Below are positions 36,276 to 44,620 of a DNA stretch of 64,000 bases, in pieces. The number at the start of each line of letters is the position of its first letter. The first letter of the stretch is position 1. Made by a program: the position numbers and the translations under genes. The stretch is from Verticiella sediminum (GTDB lineage Bacteria; Pseudomonadota; Gammaproteobacteria; Burkholderiales; Burkholderiaceae_B): contig NZ_VLTJ01000007.1 of NCBI RefSeq assembly GCF_007558815.1, positions 186,001-250,000 on the forward strand, read 5' to 3'. The notes under the pieces were generated by a model. It was not told the DNA's origin, ran no database searches, and saw nothing but the letters and a program-made list of their open reading frames with translations.

Positions 36276-36546
36276 CGGGCGAAAATAACGTCCAGGAGGC
36301 ACACCGCAAATGGCAGGCCATGCAGGACTTGACCGACCTGCAATGGTCGGTCATCGGTCGTCTGCAAACCAACTAGGCCAAGCTGGTGGCCCGCTTCGCC
36401 GCCGAGTTCCAGGCGCTGGATCGCTGCTGCAAATCGAAAGGCGTCCGCTCGATGTGTTCGAGCAGGTCAACGCCTCCGGCGAGGCCGAACGAGTGCGCCA
36501 GTGCTTGATGACCGGGATCGAACTTCAAGAGCAGCAGAGTCACGGG
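36242..36546 (+). pseudogene. Broken helical (phasin-like?) gene with amber codon and frameshift
   Basis: Reading the frame of 36242, a continuous helical peptide (FASFLTGENNVQEAHRKW, MQDLTDLQWSVIGRLQTN) is interrupted by TAG at 36374-36376 and continues AKLVARFAAEFQAL. At about 36418-36421 one base appears lost, and the adjacent frame continues SLLQIERRPLDVFEQVNAS and AERVRQCLMTGIELQEQQS. Joined, it looks like one protein of about 100 residues. The pattern recalls phasins, but the family is a guess. No start is seen; its beginning overlaps the 3' end of the sigma-factor gene. 36547-36697 holds nothing I can identify. Confidence 0.55.
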
Positions 36547-36697
36547 AGGTGCGCCACCCTGGCCGCCGGGGTCGGGCAGGCATCGCGCAGCGTCCGCTGG
36601 CGGGCACGGCGACGCGTTGGCTGCGCGCAAGGAATGGGAGCGTGGGGTCGCGGTCGGCCACCCCAGGGGCCGCGGCCCCTGGGTCGCTGGATGGCCT

Positions 36698-36955
36698 TCA
36701 GCGCTTGGCGCCGCGGTCGTTCGCGTGGTCGGGATCGTTCACCGGCAGGGGGTCGCTGGCCGGAAAGGTCTCGTCGAGTGCTTCGTCCAGTTCGCGCTCG
36801 CCTGCGTCCTCGCGCCCCTTCTCGCGCGGCACGGACTTGCCGGCATCGGGCGAGACCGGATCGCTCGCCGGAAAAGTGTCGTCGATCGCCCGATCCAGTT
36901 CCGCCTCGCGTTTGTCAGTCTTGTTCTCGGCGGTCTTCTTCGGGGGTTGGGTCAT
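36698..36955 (-). CDS. Small acidic protein with duplicated TFPASDP motif
   Basis: 85 residues, highly charged and probably disordered. It contains two copies of a 15-residue unit, ELDRAIDDTFPASDP and ELDEALDETFPASDP, separated by a Lys/Glu-rich spacer. Small proteobacterial proteins with one TFPASDP box are known as hypothetical; function unknown. It starts within the last 41 bases of hemH on the same strand, so it is probably translationally coupled to it. Confidence 0.68.
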   Translation of the reverse strand: MTQPPKKTAENKTDKREAELDRAIDDTFPASDPVSPDAGKSVPREKGREDAGERELDEALDETFPASDPLPVNDPDHANDRGAKR

Positions 36956-38015
36956 GACTCGTCCTCACATCGTGGCTGGAACCGGGAGCCCAACCTAGCA
37001 AGTTGCGTTCCGCCAGCGTGGCCAGGGCGTCGATCCAGGCCGGCTCGGCATTGAGCGCCGGGATGTAGCGCAAGGCTTGGCCGCCGGCGTCGCGAAACGT
37101 GCGGGCACAGCCCTGCGCGACTTCTTCCAGGGTTTCGAGGCAGTCGGCGGCGAAGCCCGGACAGACCACGTCCAGCGTGCGCACGCCCTGCCCGGCCAGC
37201 GCGCGCGCGGTAGGCTCGGTGTAGGGCTGCAGCCACTCGGCCGCGCCGAAGCGGCTCTGGAAGGTCATGGTCCAGGCATCGTCGGCCAGGCCGAGCGCAC
37301 GGGCGAGGTGGCGCGAGGTCGCCTCGCACTCGGCGTGGTAGGGGTCGCCCAGCGCCACCGAGGCCTTGGGCAGGCCGTGATAGCTCATCAACAAGTGCCC
37401 GCCCCGCCCCTGGCTGCGCCAGTGCGCGCGCACGCTCTCGGCGAGCGCGGCAATGTAGCCGGCATCCTCGCTGTAGCGCAGGACGAAGCGCGTCTCGGGC
37501 TGGTTGCGCAGCCGCGCCAGATGGGCGGCCACAGCGTCGACCACGGTGGCCGTGGTGCTCGCCGAATACTGCGGATAGAGCGGGAGCACCAGAATGCGCC
37601 CGCAGCCGCGCGCGCGCAGGCCGTCGATCGCCCCGGCGAGCGCGGGCTCGCCATAGCGCATGGCCAGCACCACCTCGGCCGCGACCCCGCGCTCGCGCAG
37701 CCGGGCCTGCAGCGCGTCGCGCTGCGCGAGGCTGTGCACCAGCAGGGGCGAGCCGCCCGGCAGCCAGACCGAGGCATAGTTGTGCTGGATGCGCCGCGGC
37801 CTCAGCCAGGCCACCGGGCCGTTCAGGATGGGCCACCACAGCCAGCGCGGCAGTTCCACCACCCGCGGGTCGGACAGGAATTCGCGCAGGAAGCGCCGGA
37901 TCGCCGCCGGCTCGGGCGCGCTGGGCGTGCCCAGGTTGACCAGGACGATGCCGGGCACCCCGCGCAGGGGGGCGTGCGCCGGCACCTCGGGCTCGGGCAG
38001 AAAGCGGGATCTCAT
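36915..38015 (-). CDS. hemH: Ferrochelatase
   Basis: 366 residues. It inserts ferrous iron into protoporphyrin IX, the last step of heme b synthesis, at the inner face of the cytoplasmic membrane. Motifs: GIVLVNLGTPSAPEPAAIRRFLREFL at the start, LPLYPQYSASTT, the catalytic histidine in LLMSYHGLPKAS, and VVCPGFAADCLETLEE. It is downstream of hrcA by 55 bases on the same strand. Confidence 0.97.
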   Translation of the reverse strand: MRSRFLPEPEVPAHAPLRGVPGIVLVNLGTPSAPEPAAIRRFLREFLSDPRVVELPRWLWWPILNGPVAWLRPRRIQHNYASVWLPGGSPLLVHSLAQRDALQARLRERGVAAEVVLAMRYGEPALAGAIDGLRARGCGRILVLPLYPQYSASTTATVVDAVAAHLARLRNQPETRFVLRYSEDAGYIAALAESVRAHWRSQGRGGHLLMSYHGLPKASVALGDPYHAECEATSRHLARALGLADDAWTMTFQSRFGAAEWLQPYTEPTARALAGQGVRTLDVVCPGFAADCLETLEEVAQGCARTFRDAGGQALRYIPALNAEPAWIDALATLAERNLLGWAPGSSHDVRTSHDPTPEEDRREQD

Positions 38016-38070
38016 GGCGCCGCCGTACCGGCGCCCGGCGGCCGACCCGGCCGCCTGCGACAGGCCCGGC

Positions 38071-39075
38071 TCATGAATGGTGGCTCAGCGCGTTCGAGAG
38101 CAGGCGCGACGTGATGTCGACGATCGGGATGACGCGCTCGTAGGCCATGCGCGTCGGGCCGATCACGCCCAGGGTGCCGACCACTCTGCCATCCACGCCG
38201 TAGGGAGCGGTGATGACCGTGACATCGTCCAGGGGCACCAGTTGGGAATCGCCGCCGATGTAGATCTGCACCCCCTGCGCACGGCTGGAGACGTCGAGCA
38301 GCTTGAGCAGCTCGGTCTTCTTCTCGAACAGGCCGAACATGCGGCGCAGGCGGTCCATGTCGGAGGTGATGTCCGCGACTTCCAGCAGCTTGGCGCCGCC
38401 CGAGATCACCACGTCGTCGGATTCGGTGGCCGCCTCGGTACCGGCTTCGACGGCGGCCTGCATCAGGGAGGAAATGTCGTCGCGCAGCCGGTCGACCTCG
38501 CACTGCAGCGCGGACCGGGCTTCGTCGAACGATTTGCCGCCGAAATGCGCGTTGAAGAAATTCGCCGCCTCCAGCAGCTCCTGGTCGCGGTAATCGCGCT
38601 GCACCGACAGGATGCGGTTCTGCACGTCGCCGTTGGGCGTGACGATGATGAGCAGCACGCGCCGGTCGGACAGCCGGATGAACTCGATCTGGCGGAACAC
38701 CTGGGCCCGCTTGGGCGAGAGCACGACGCCGGCGAACTGCGAGAGGTTCGAGAGCAGCGCCGCGGCGGCGCTCACCGCGCGCTGCGGGTCGGCCACCGGC
38801 AGCATGTCGCGGATGTTGGCATGCGTCAGCTCGAAGGGCTGCACCGCGAGCATGGTGTCGACGAACACGCGATAGCCCTTGGGCGTGGGAATGCGCCCTG
38901 CCGAGGTGTGCGGGCTGTGGATCAGGCCCAGCTCCTCGAGGTCGGCCATCACATTGCGGATGGTGGCCGGCGACAGGTCGAAGACTTTGGATAGCGTACG
39001 CGAACCGACGGGGGTACCGTCCGCAATGTAGCGTTCGATCAGAACCTTCAACAGGGCACGCGCTCGATCATCCAT
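38071..39075 (-). CDS. hrcA: Heat-inducible transcription repressor HrcA
   Basis: 334 residues. N-terminal winged helix ([30 protein letters not shown]) followed by the HrcA C-terminal domain ([39 protein letters not shown]). It represses heat-shock genes by binding CIRCE and needs GroEL for activity. No CIRCE element (TTAGCACTC-N9-GAGTGCTAA) was found in this window, so its targets lie elsewhere, probably groESL. A sigma-32-like site lies just upstream. Confidence 0.96.
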   Translation of the reverse strand: MDDRARALLKVLIERYIADGTPVGSRTLSKVFDLSPATIRNVMADLEELGLIHSPHTSAGRIPTPKGYRVFVDTMLAVQPFELTHANIRDMLPVADPQRAVSAAAALLSNLSQFAGVVLSPKRAQVFRQIEFIRLSDRRVLLIIVTPNGDVQNRILSVQRDYRDQELLEAANFFNAHFGGKSFDEARSALQCEVDRLRDDISSLMQAAVEAGTEAATESDDVVISGGAKLLEVADITSDMDRLRRMFGLFEKKTELLKLLDVSSRAQGVQIYIGGDSQLVPLDDVTVITAPYGVDGRVVGTLGVIGPTRMAYERVIPIVDITSRLLSNALSHHS

Positions 39076-39109
39076 GGCAGGTATTCTAGAACACACGGCA
39101 GCAGATGAC

Positions 39110-39137
39110 AGGTATGGCTGCCAACGCGCAGTTCAAG
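39110..39137 (-). promoter_or_regulatory. Possible sigma-32 promoter of hrcA
   Basis: Minus strand: a perfect -35 CTTGAA (39132-39137), 14-base spacer and a weak -10 CCATACCT (39110-39117). It lies 35 bases before the hrcA ATG, the right place for a promoter. Confidence 0.35.
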
Positions 39138-39161
39138 GCCACGACGCCGGGCATCGCCCCC

Positions 39162-39167
39162 TATAAT
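39162..39167 (+). promoter_or_regulatory. -10 element of nadK
   Basis: A consensus TATAAT 30 bases before the nadK ATG; no clear -35 at the proper distance. Predicted transcript start about 39174. Confidence 0.55.
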
Positions 39168-39196
39168 CAGCGACCAGGCACCTCTTGCGCAATCCC

Positions 39197-40123
39197 ATGC
39201 TATTTCCCACCGTCGCCCTGATAGGCCGCCACAACGATGCCGGCATCGCCGGGCACCTGCTCGCCCTGGCCGGGCAGCTCAGCGACGCGGGCCGCGAGGT
39301 GCTCTTCGAGGCCGAGACAGCCGCCAACACGGGGGTCACCGCCTATCCCACCGCCACCGCGGCGCAAATCGGCGCGCGCGCTTCGCTGGCCATCGTGATC
39401 GGCGGCGACGGCACCATGCTCGGCGCCGCGCGCCGGCTGGCGCGCTTCAACGTGCCCCTGGTCGGCATCAACCATGGCCGCGTGGGCTTCGTCACCGACA
39501 TCCGCCTGAGCGCGGCGGCCGACGCCATCCGCCAGGTGCTCGAGGGCCGCTACGAATCCGACGAGCGCATCCTGCTCGCGGGCACCGTGCGCCGGGGCGA
39601 GGATGTGCTCTACGAGGCCGAGGCGTTCAACGATGTCGTGCTCAGCCGAGCCGGCCGCGGCGGCATGATCGAGATGCACGTCAGCGTGAACGGCGCCAGC
39701 ATGGCCACCATGCGCGCCGACGGCCTGGTCATTGCCACGCCCACCGGCTCGACCGCCTATGCCCTGTCGGCCAACGGGCCCATCCTGCATCCCGGCGTGC
39801 ACGGCCTGGTGCTCGTGCCCGTCGCGCCGCAGGCGCTGTCCAACCGCCCCATCGTCCTGCCGTCCGATTGCGAAATCGAGATCACGCTGGTCTCCACCGG
39901 CCGCGTCGAGGCCGGCGCCAGCGCCCACTTCGACATGCAAACCTGGTCGCAGCTCACCGACGACGACCGCATCGTCGTGCGGCGCGCGGCGCACACCATC
40001 CGCCTGCTGCACCCGCTCGGCTACAGCTACTACGCCACGCTGCGCCAGAAACTCAACTGGAACCGCATGCCCTCGCAGGGCGACAGCGACGGCGAGGACG
40101 CCGCGTCCGGCTGTCCGGCCTGA
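39197..40123 (+). CDS. nadK: NAD kinase
   Basis: 308 residues. It phosphorylates NAD to NADP in the cytoplasm. The conserved GGDGTML is visible in IVIGGDGTMLGAARRL, followed by GINHGRVGFVTDI (family: GIN-G-LGFL) and ATPTGSTAYALSANGPILHP. The ATG at 39197 is preferred over an in-frame TTG at 39185 because the family starts there. It is followed by recN after 22 bases. Confidence 0.97.
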   Translation: MLFPTVALIGRHNDAGIAGHLLALAGQLSDAGREVLFEAETAANTGVTAYPTATAAQIGARASLAIVIGGDGTMLGAARRLARFNVPLVGINHGRVGFVTDIRLSAAADAIRQVLEGRYESDERILLAGTVRRGEDVLYEAEAFNDVVLSRAGRGGMIEMHVSVNGASMATMRADGLVIATPTGSTAYALSANGPILHPGVHGLVLVPVAPQALSNRPIVLPSDCEIEITLVSTGRVEAGASAHFDMQTWSQLTDDDRIVVRRAAHTIRLLHPLGYSYYATLRQKLNWNRMPSQGDSDGEDAASGCPA

Positions 40124-40145
40124 GGCCCCCACCGCCCCGTATTCC

Positions 40146-41786
40146 ATGCTGCGCTCACTGCACATCCGCGATTTCGTCATCGTCGATACCGCCGACATCG
40201 AGTTCGGGCCCGGCTTCACCGTCTTCTCCGGCGAGACCGGCGCCGGCAAGTCGATCCTGATCGATGCCCTCGCCCTGGCCCTGGGCGAGCGCACGGACGT
40301 CTCGGTCATCCGGGAAGGCGCGAGCCGTGCCGACATCAGCGCCGTGTTCGATCCCCCGCCCGGGTTGCGCGAGTGGCTGGCCGAACTCGGCCACGAGGGC
40401 GACACCCTGATCCTGCGCCGGGTGGTCGACACCGGCGGGCGCACGCGCGCCTTCGTCAACGGCGTGCCGGCCACGGTTGCGCAACTGCGCGAGCTCGGCG
40501 AACGCCTGCTCGACATCCACGGCCAGCACGCCCACCAGAGCCTGCTGCGCGGCGACGCGCAGCGCGACCTGCTCGACGACCATGGCGGCCATCACGAGCT
40601 GCGCGCGGCGGTCCGCGGCGCCTGGCACGACTGGCGCAGGCTCACCCGCCAGCTCGCCGAGCTGGAGCGCGACGCCCAGGGCCTGGCCAGCGAGCGCGAG
40701 CGCCTGCAATGGGAGTTCGAGGATCTCGACCGCATCGGTCTGGCCGCCGACGAATGGCCGCAGTTGCAGGCCGAACACGAGCGGCTCGCGCACGCGCAAA
40801 GCCTGATCGACGGCGTGGCGCAGACCCTCGCCCAGCTCGACGAGGCGGACGACAGCACCCACCATCAACTGGCCGCCGCGGCACAGCGCGTCGGCCAGCT
40901 CGCGCAGCACGATGCCGGCCTCGAGGGCGTGGCCGAGGCGCTCGAATCGGCGCGCATCGCGCTGGCCGAAGCCGTGTCCGATCTCAACAGCTATCTCGGC
41001 AAGCTCGAACTGGACCCTGCCCGCCTGGCCGAACTCGACGCGCGCATCCAGGCCATCATGGATGCCGCCCGCAAGTACCGCCTCGCACCCGAAGACATCC
41101 CCGCGCGTCACGCCGCCCTGCACGAGCGCCTGGAAACGCTGGAGCAGGCCCACGATCTGGACGGGCTGCGCCAGCGCGCCGGGGCCGCCGAACAGGCCTA
41201 TCGCAAGGCGGCCGGCAAGCTGCGCCAGGCGCGCGGCAAGGCCGCCACCGCGCTCGGCCGCGCAGTCACCGAGGCCATGCAGACGCTGGCCATGCACGGC
41301 GGGCGCTTCGAGGTGGGCCTGATCGACGCGGAGCCCGGCCCGGCCGGCGACCAGGGCGTGGAGTTCCGCGTCGCCGGCCACGCCGGCACCACGCCGCGCC
41401 CGCTCGCCAAGGTCGCCTCGGGCGGCGAACTCGCACGCATCTCGTTGGCGCTGTCGGTCATCGCGAGCCAGGCGGCGCGCGTGCCCACCCTGATCTTCGA
41501 CGAGGTCGACACGGGGGTGAGCGGCGCCGTGGCCGAAGTCGTCGGCCGCCTGCTGCGCTCGCTCGGCGCGCGCCACCAGGTGCTCTGCGTGACACACCTG
41601 CCGCAGGTCGCGGCCTGCGCCAATACCCAGTTCCAGGTAGCCAAGTCGCAGGCCGGCGGGGCCACCCGCTCGCACATCGCCCGGCTCGACGCCAATGGCC
41701 GCATCGACGAGATCGCGCGCCTGCTGGGCGGCATCGAGATCACCCATACGACGCGCCGCGCAGCGCGCGAAATGCTATCCAAGTAG
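40146..41786 (+). CDS. recN: DNA repair protein RecN
   Basis: 546 residues, an SMC-like ATPase acting in double-strand break repair. The Walker A motif is FSGETGAGKSILIDAL near the N terminus, the ABC signature is VASGGELARISLAL and Walker B is LIFDEVDTGVSG, with the D-loop and H-loop (VTHLPQVAA) at the C terminus. A long coiled coil lies between. ATG at 40146 starts the canonical MLRSLHIRDF; the open frame extends upstream in overlap with nadK. It is 18 bases before the acyl-CoA ligase gene. Confidence 0.97.
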   Translation: MLRSLHIRDFVIVDTADIEFGPGFTVFSGETGAGKSILIDALALALGERTDVSVIREGASRADISAVFDPPPGLREWLAELGHEGDTLILRRVVDTGGRTRAFVNGVPATVAQLRELGERLLDIHGQHAHQSLLRGDAQRDLLDDHGGHHELRAAVRGAWHDWRRLTRQLAELERDAQGLASERERLQWEFEDLDRIGLAADEWPQLQAEHERLAHAQSLIDGVAQTLAQLDEADDSTHHQLAAAAQRVGQLAQHDAGLEGVAEALESARIALAEAVSDLNSYLGKLELDPARLAELDARIQAIMDAARKYRLAPEDIPARHAALHERLETLEQAHDLDGLRQRAGAAEQAYRKAAGKLRQARGKAATALGRAVTEAMQTLAMHGGRFEVGLIDAEPGPAGDQGVEFRVAGHAGTTPRPLAKVASGGELARISLALSVIASQAARVPTLIFDEVDTGVSGAVAEVVGRLLRSLGARHQVLCVTHLPQVAACANTQFQVAKSQAGGATRSHIARLDANGRIDEIARLLGGIEITHTTRRAAREMLSK

Positions 41787-41804
41787 AGTAGACAGGAGAT
41801 ACCC

Positions 41805-43364
41805 ATGAGCACCACGACCGTGACGGATACGACGCCGGTGGATTCGGTCGCCCTGCGCATCGCGCGCACCGCCGCGCAACGCCCGCAGCATCGCGCATTG
41901 CTGCACAACGACGACGTACTCACCTACGCCGAACTGGACGCGCTGATGGACCGCATCGCAGCCGCCCTGCAGCGCGACGGTATCGAGCCCACCGGGCGCA
42001 TCGCCATCTGCGCCACGAACTCCAATCCGTACGCAGCCGTCTACCTGGGCGCGCTGCGCGCCGGCGTCGCGGTCGCCCCGCTGCCACCATCCGCCGCCCC
42101 GGCCGCCCTCGCCGCCATGCTCGCCGATTCGGGCGCCCGGCATCTTTTCGTCGACAGCGGCACGGCGGCGAGCTTCGCCGAGCTGCCCGCGGGCGTGCGC
42201 CGCATCGCCCTGGACGACGCAGCCGCCGGCGCCGAGCCGCTGTCGGGCTGGCTGGCCCCCGAGGGCGCGAAGCCGGCCCCCGTGCAGCCGCTGGCCGGTT
42301 GGCCGTTCAACGTCATCTACTCGTCCGGCACCACCGGCACCCCCAAGGGCATCGTCCAGCCCTTCGGCATGCGCGCCGCCCAGCTACAGGGCGGCTCGTC
42401 CACGCTCACCGCCTACGGCCCGGACTCGGTCACGCTGCTGTCCACCCCGCTGTACTCGAATACCACCCTGGTCAGCTTCTTCTCGACCATGGGCAACGGC
42501 GGCACGACGGTCTTCATGGGCAAGTTCGACGTTGCGCAGTACCTCGCCCTGGCCGAACGTCACCGCATGACCCATACCATGCTGGTGCCCGCCCAATACC
42601 AGCGCCTGATGGCCTACCCCGATTTCGACAAGTTCGACCTGTCGTCCACCCAGGTCAAGCAGTGCACCAGCGCGCCCTTTCGCGCCGAACTCAAGGCCGA
42701 GGTGCTGCGCCGCTGGCCCGGCCGGCTGATCGAGTCCTACGGCATGACCGAAGGCGGCGGCGTGTGCATTCTGGAATGCGACCGCTACCCGGACAAGCTG
42801 CACACCGTCGGCAAGCCCGCACCCAAGCACCAGATCCTCCTGCTCGACGACGAAGGCCGACCGGCCCGGCCCGGCGAACAGGGCGAGATCGTCGGCCGTT
42901 CCGGCGCCATGATGACGGGCTACCTCAACCTTCCGGAGAAGACCGCCGAGGCGGTGTGGTTCGACGAGCACGGCAACCGCTACATCCGCACCGGCGATGT
43001 CGGCCGCTTCGACGCCGACGGCTTCCTGCAACTGGTCGACCGCAAGAAGGACATGATCATCTCGGGTGGCTTCAACATCTACCCGAGCGACATCGAGGCC
43101 GAAGTGCGCAAGCACCCCGATGTGGCCGACGTGAGCGTGGTCGGCGTCGTGTCCGAGCGCTGGGGCGAAACCCCGGTCGCCTTCGTGGTGCTGCGCGACG
43201 GCGCGGCGTGCGATGCCGCCACGCTGCTCGGCTGGGCCAACGAGCGCCTGGGCAAGATGCAGCGGCTCGCCGACGTGCGCCTGATCGACGAACTGCCCCG
43301 CAGCGCCATCGGCAAGGTGCTCAAGCGCGAGCTGCGCGACGCTTACGACGGGCAGATCGCCTGA
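41805..43364 (+). CDS. Acyl-CoA ligase / AMP-dependent synthetase
   Basis: 519 residues of the class I adenylate-forming family. Motifs: the phosphate-binding loop YSSGTTGTPKG, YGMTEGGG, the ADP hinge GDVGRFDADGFLQLVDRKKDMIISGG, and the C-terminal lysine in AIGKVLKREL. It would activate a carboxylic acid as AMP ester and then CoA thioester; the acid cannot be named. CAGGAGATACCC precedes the ATG. It lies 18 bases after recN but more likely belongs with the catabolic genes downstream. Confidence 0.88.
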   Translation: MSTTTVTDTTPVDSVALRIARTAAQRPQHRALLHNDDVLTYAELDALMDRIAAALQRDGIEPTGRIAICATNSNPYAAVYLGALRAGVAVAPLPPSAAPAALAAMLADSGARHLFVDSGTAASFAELPAGVRRIALDDAAAGAEPLSGWLAPEGAKPAPVQPLAGWPFNVIYSSGTTGTPKGIVQPFGMRAAQLQGGSSTLTAYGPDSVTLLSTPLYSNTTLVSFFSTMGNGGTTVFMGKFDVAQYLALAERHRMTHTMLVPAQYQRLMAYPDFDKFDLSSTQVKQCTSAPFRAELKAEVLRRWPGRLIESYGMTEGGGVCILECDRYPDKLHTVGKPAPKHQILLLDDEGRPARPGEQGEIVGRSGAMMTGYLNLPEKTAEAVWFDEHGNRYIRTGDVGRFDADGFLQLVDRKKDMIISGGFNIYPSDIEAEVRKHPDVADVSVVGVVSERWGETPVAFVVLRDGAACDAATLLGWANERLGKMQRLADVRLIDELPRSAIGKVLKRELRDAYDGQIA

Positions 43365-43457
43365 GCGCGGGCGGAGGCACGCCGCCGCCCGGCCGCGCGT
43401 TGGCCGGGATCGGCAACCGGCCGGCCAGCGCCGGCCAGCGCGACAGTTAGGGCCTGT

Positions 43458-44453
43458 TCAGCCGCGGGCATGCTCGCGCCATGCCTGCGGTGATTCGCCA
43501 AAGCGCGCCCTGAACCAGCGCGTGAACGCGCTATGGCTGCCATAGCCGAGCATGGCGGCGACCTGGCCGATGCTGTGGCGCGGGTTGGCGACATAGCGCT
43601 GCGCGAGGTCCTGGCGCACGCTGTCCAGCAGTTCGGAGAAGCTCAGGCCTTCCCGGTCCAGCTCGCGCTGCAACGTGCGCACGCTGCGGCCCATACCTTG
43701 CGCAATGCTCGCACAGGTCGCATGGCTGAACGGCAGCGCGAGGTAGAGCGCCTGGCGCACCTGCTGGCCGACGCGGGCCGAGCCCTGCGGCGGCATCGCC
43801 TCCAGCACCTTGCGGGCGTAGTGGACCAGCACCGGATCGGCCAGCGGGTTGGGTTCGTCCAGGTCGGCCCCGCGGCACACGATGCCGTTGAACTCGGCGT
43901 CGAACTCGACGCGGCAGCGAAACAGCCGGGCATGCGTGCCGCCGTCCTTGGGCGCCGAGTGACTGAAACACACGCGCTGCGGCCGCCAGCACTGCCCCAG
44001 CAGGCTTTCGCCCATGCGAAACAGCACGCCGATCGCCAGCTCGATGGACTGGCGCATGGGGCCGGCCGAAGCCATGTCCTCGCGCAGGACGACGACACCG
44101 CCCGCCTCCTCCATCTGTATCGCCAGCGACTGGTTCAGCAGGTGCGCGTGCTCGATCAGCGTCTTGAACACGTGGCGCAAGGTGGGCTGGTGCAGCAGGA
44201 GCAGGCTGACCGCGCCGAAATTCGAGAGTTGCCGGGACTGCGCCATCCGCAGGCCGAAGGACTCGCACTGCGTGGCGCGCGCCGCGTCCTCCAGCAGCCG
44301 GGCGGCCAGGGCAACGTCGATCAGTTGGTCCTGCTGCCGGATCAGCGCAGGCCGCAGGCCGGCCTGGCGCAGCGCCCGCTCGGGGTCGTCGCCCAGGGCC
44401 CGAAAGACCTCAGTGAAATTGGTCAACGCGGCTGCACGCACCAGGGTGGACAT
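43458..44453 (-). CDS. AraC-family transcriptional regulator
   Basis: 331 residues with the N-terminal Arabinose_bd-type domain of the AraC/ArgR/OruR-like group (ALGDDPERALRQAGL, FGLRMAQSRQLSNFGAVSLLLLHQPTLRHV) and two C-terminal helix-turn-helix motifs (SVRTLQRELDREGLSFSELLD and IGQVAAMLGYGSHSAFTRWFRARFGESPQAW). AGGAGA precedes the ATG. It is divergent from the TauD-like gene, with paired 16-base direct repeats in the 167-base gap, so it probably activates that operon. Confidence 0.9.
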   Translation of the reverse strand: MSTLVRAAALTNFTEVFRALGDDPERALRQAGLRPALIRQQDQLIDVALAARLLEDAARATQCESFGLRMAQSRQLSNFGAVSLLLLHQPTLRHVFKTLIEHAHLLNQSLAIQMEEAGGVVVLREDMASAGPMRQSIELAIGVLFRMGESLLGQCWRPQRVCFSHSAPKDGGTHARLFRCRVEFDAEFNGIVCRGADLDEPNPLADPVLVHYARKVLEAMPPQGSARVGQQVRQALYLALPFSHATCASIAQGMGRSVRTLQRELDREGLSFSELLDSVRQDLAQRYVANPRHSIGQVAAMLGYGSHSAFTRWFRARFGESPQAWREHARG

Positions 44454-44483
44454 GCTGATTCTCCTGCCCGGAGCTGGGATTCT

Positions 44484-44520
44484 GGCACGAAATGCACAAG
44501 CGGTGGCATGAATTGCACAA
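44484..44520. promoter_or_regulatory. AraC-type tandem binding sites, 21 bp apart
   Basis: GGCACGAAATGCACAA (44484-44499) and GGCATGAATTGCACAA (44505-44520) are identical in 14 of 16 positions and start 21 bases apart, two helical turns, as expected for an AraC dimer binding direct repeats. They lie between the AraC gene and the dioxygenase gene, about 100 bases upstream of the dioxygenase start. Confidence 0.72.
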
Positions 44521-44542
44521 CGCGCCCGGCCTGACCTTCCTA

Positions 44543-44573
44543 AAGTATGGCTACGTAAGTATGGCTACGTAAG
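44543..44573. repeat. 14-bp perfect tandem repeat
   Basis: AAGTATGGCTACGT occurs twice in tandem (44543-44556 and 44557-44570) with a third partial AAG. It is in the leader or promoter area of the dioxygenase gene, downstream of the AraC repeats. It may be a recent slippage duplication that alters promoter spacing. Confidence 0.6.
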
Positions 44574-44620
44574 AGCAAGCCCGATGCAGGCTTGGCCTAC
44601 GACAAGGACTGGAGACAAGC

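Noticed and set aside
38016-39196. CIRCE element near hrcA or the dnaK operon
   Set aside because: No TTAGCACTC...GAGTGCTAA-like inverted repeat was seen upstream of hrcA, grpE, dnaK or dnaJ.
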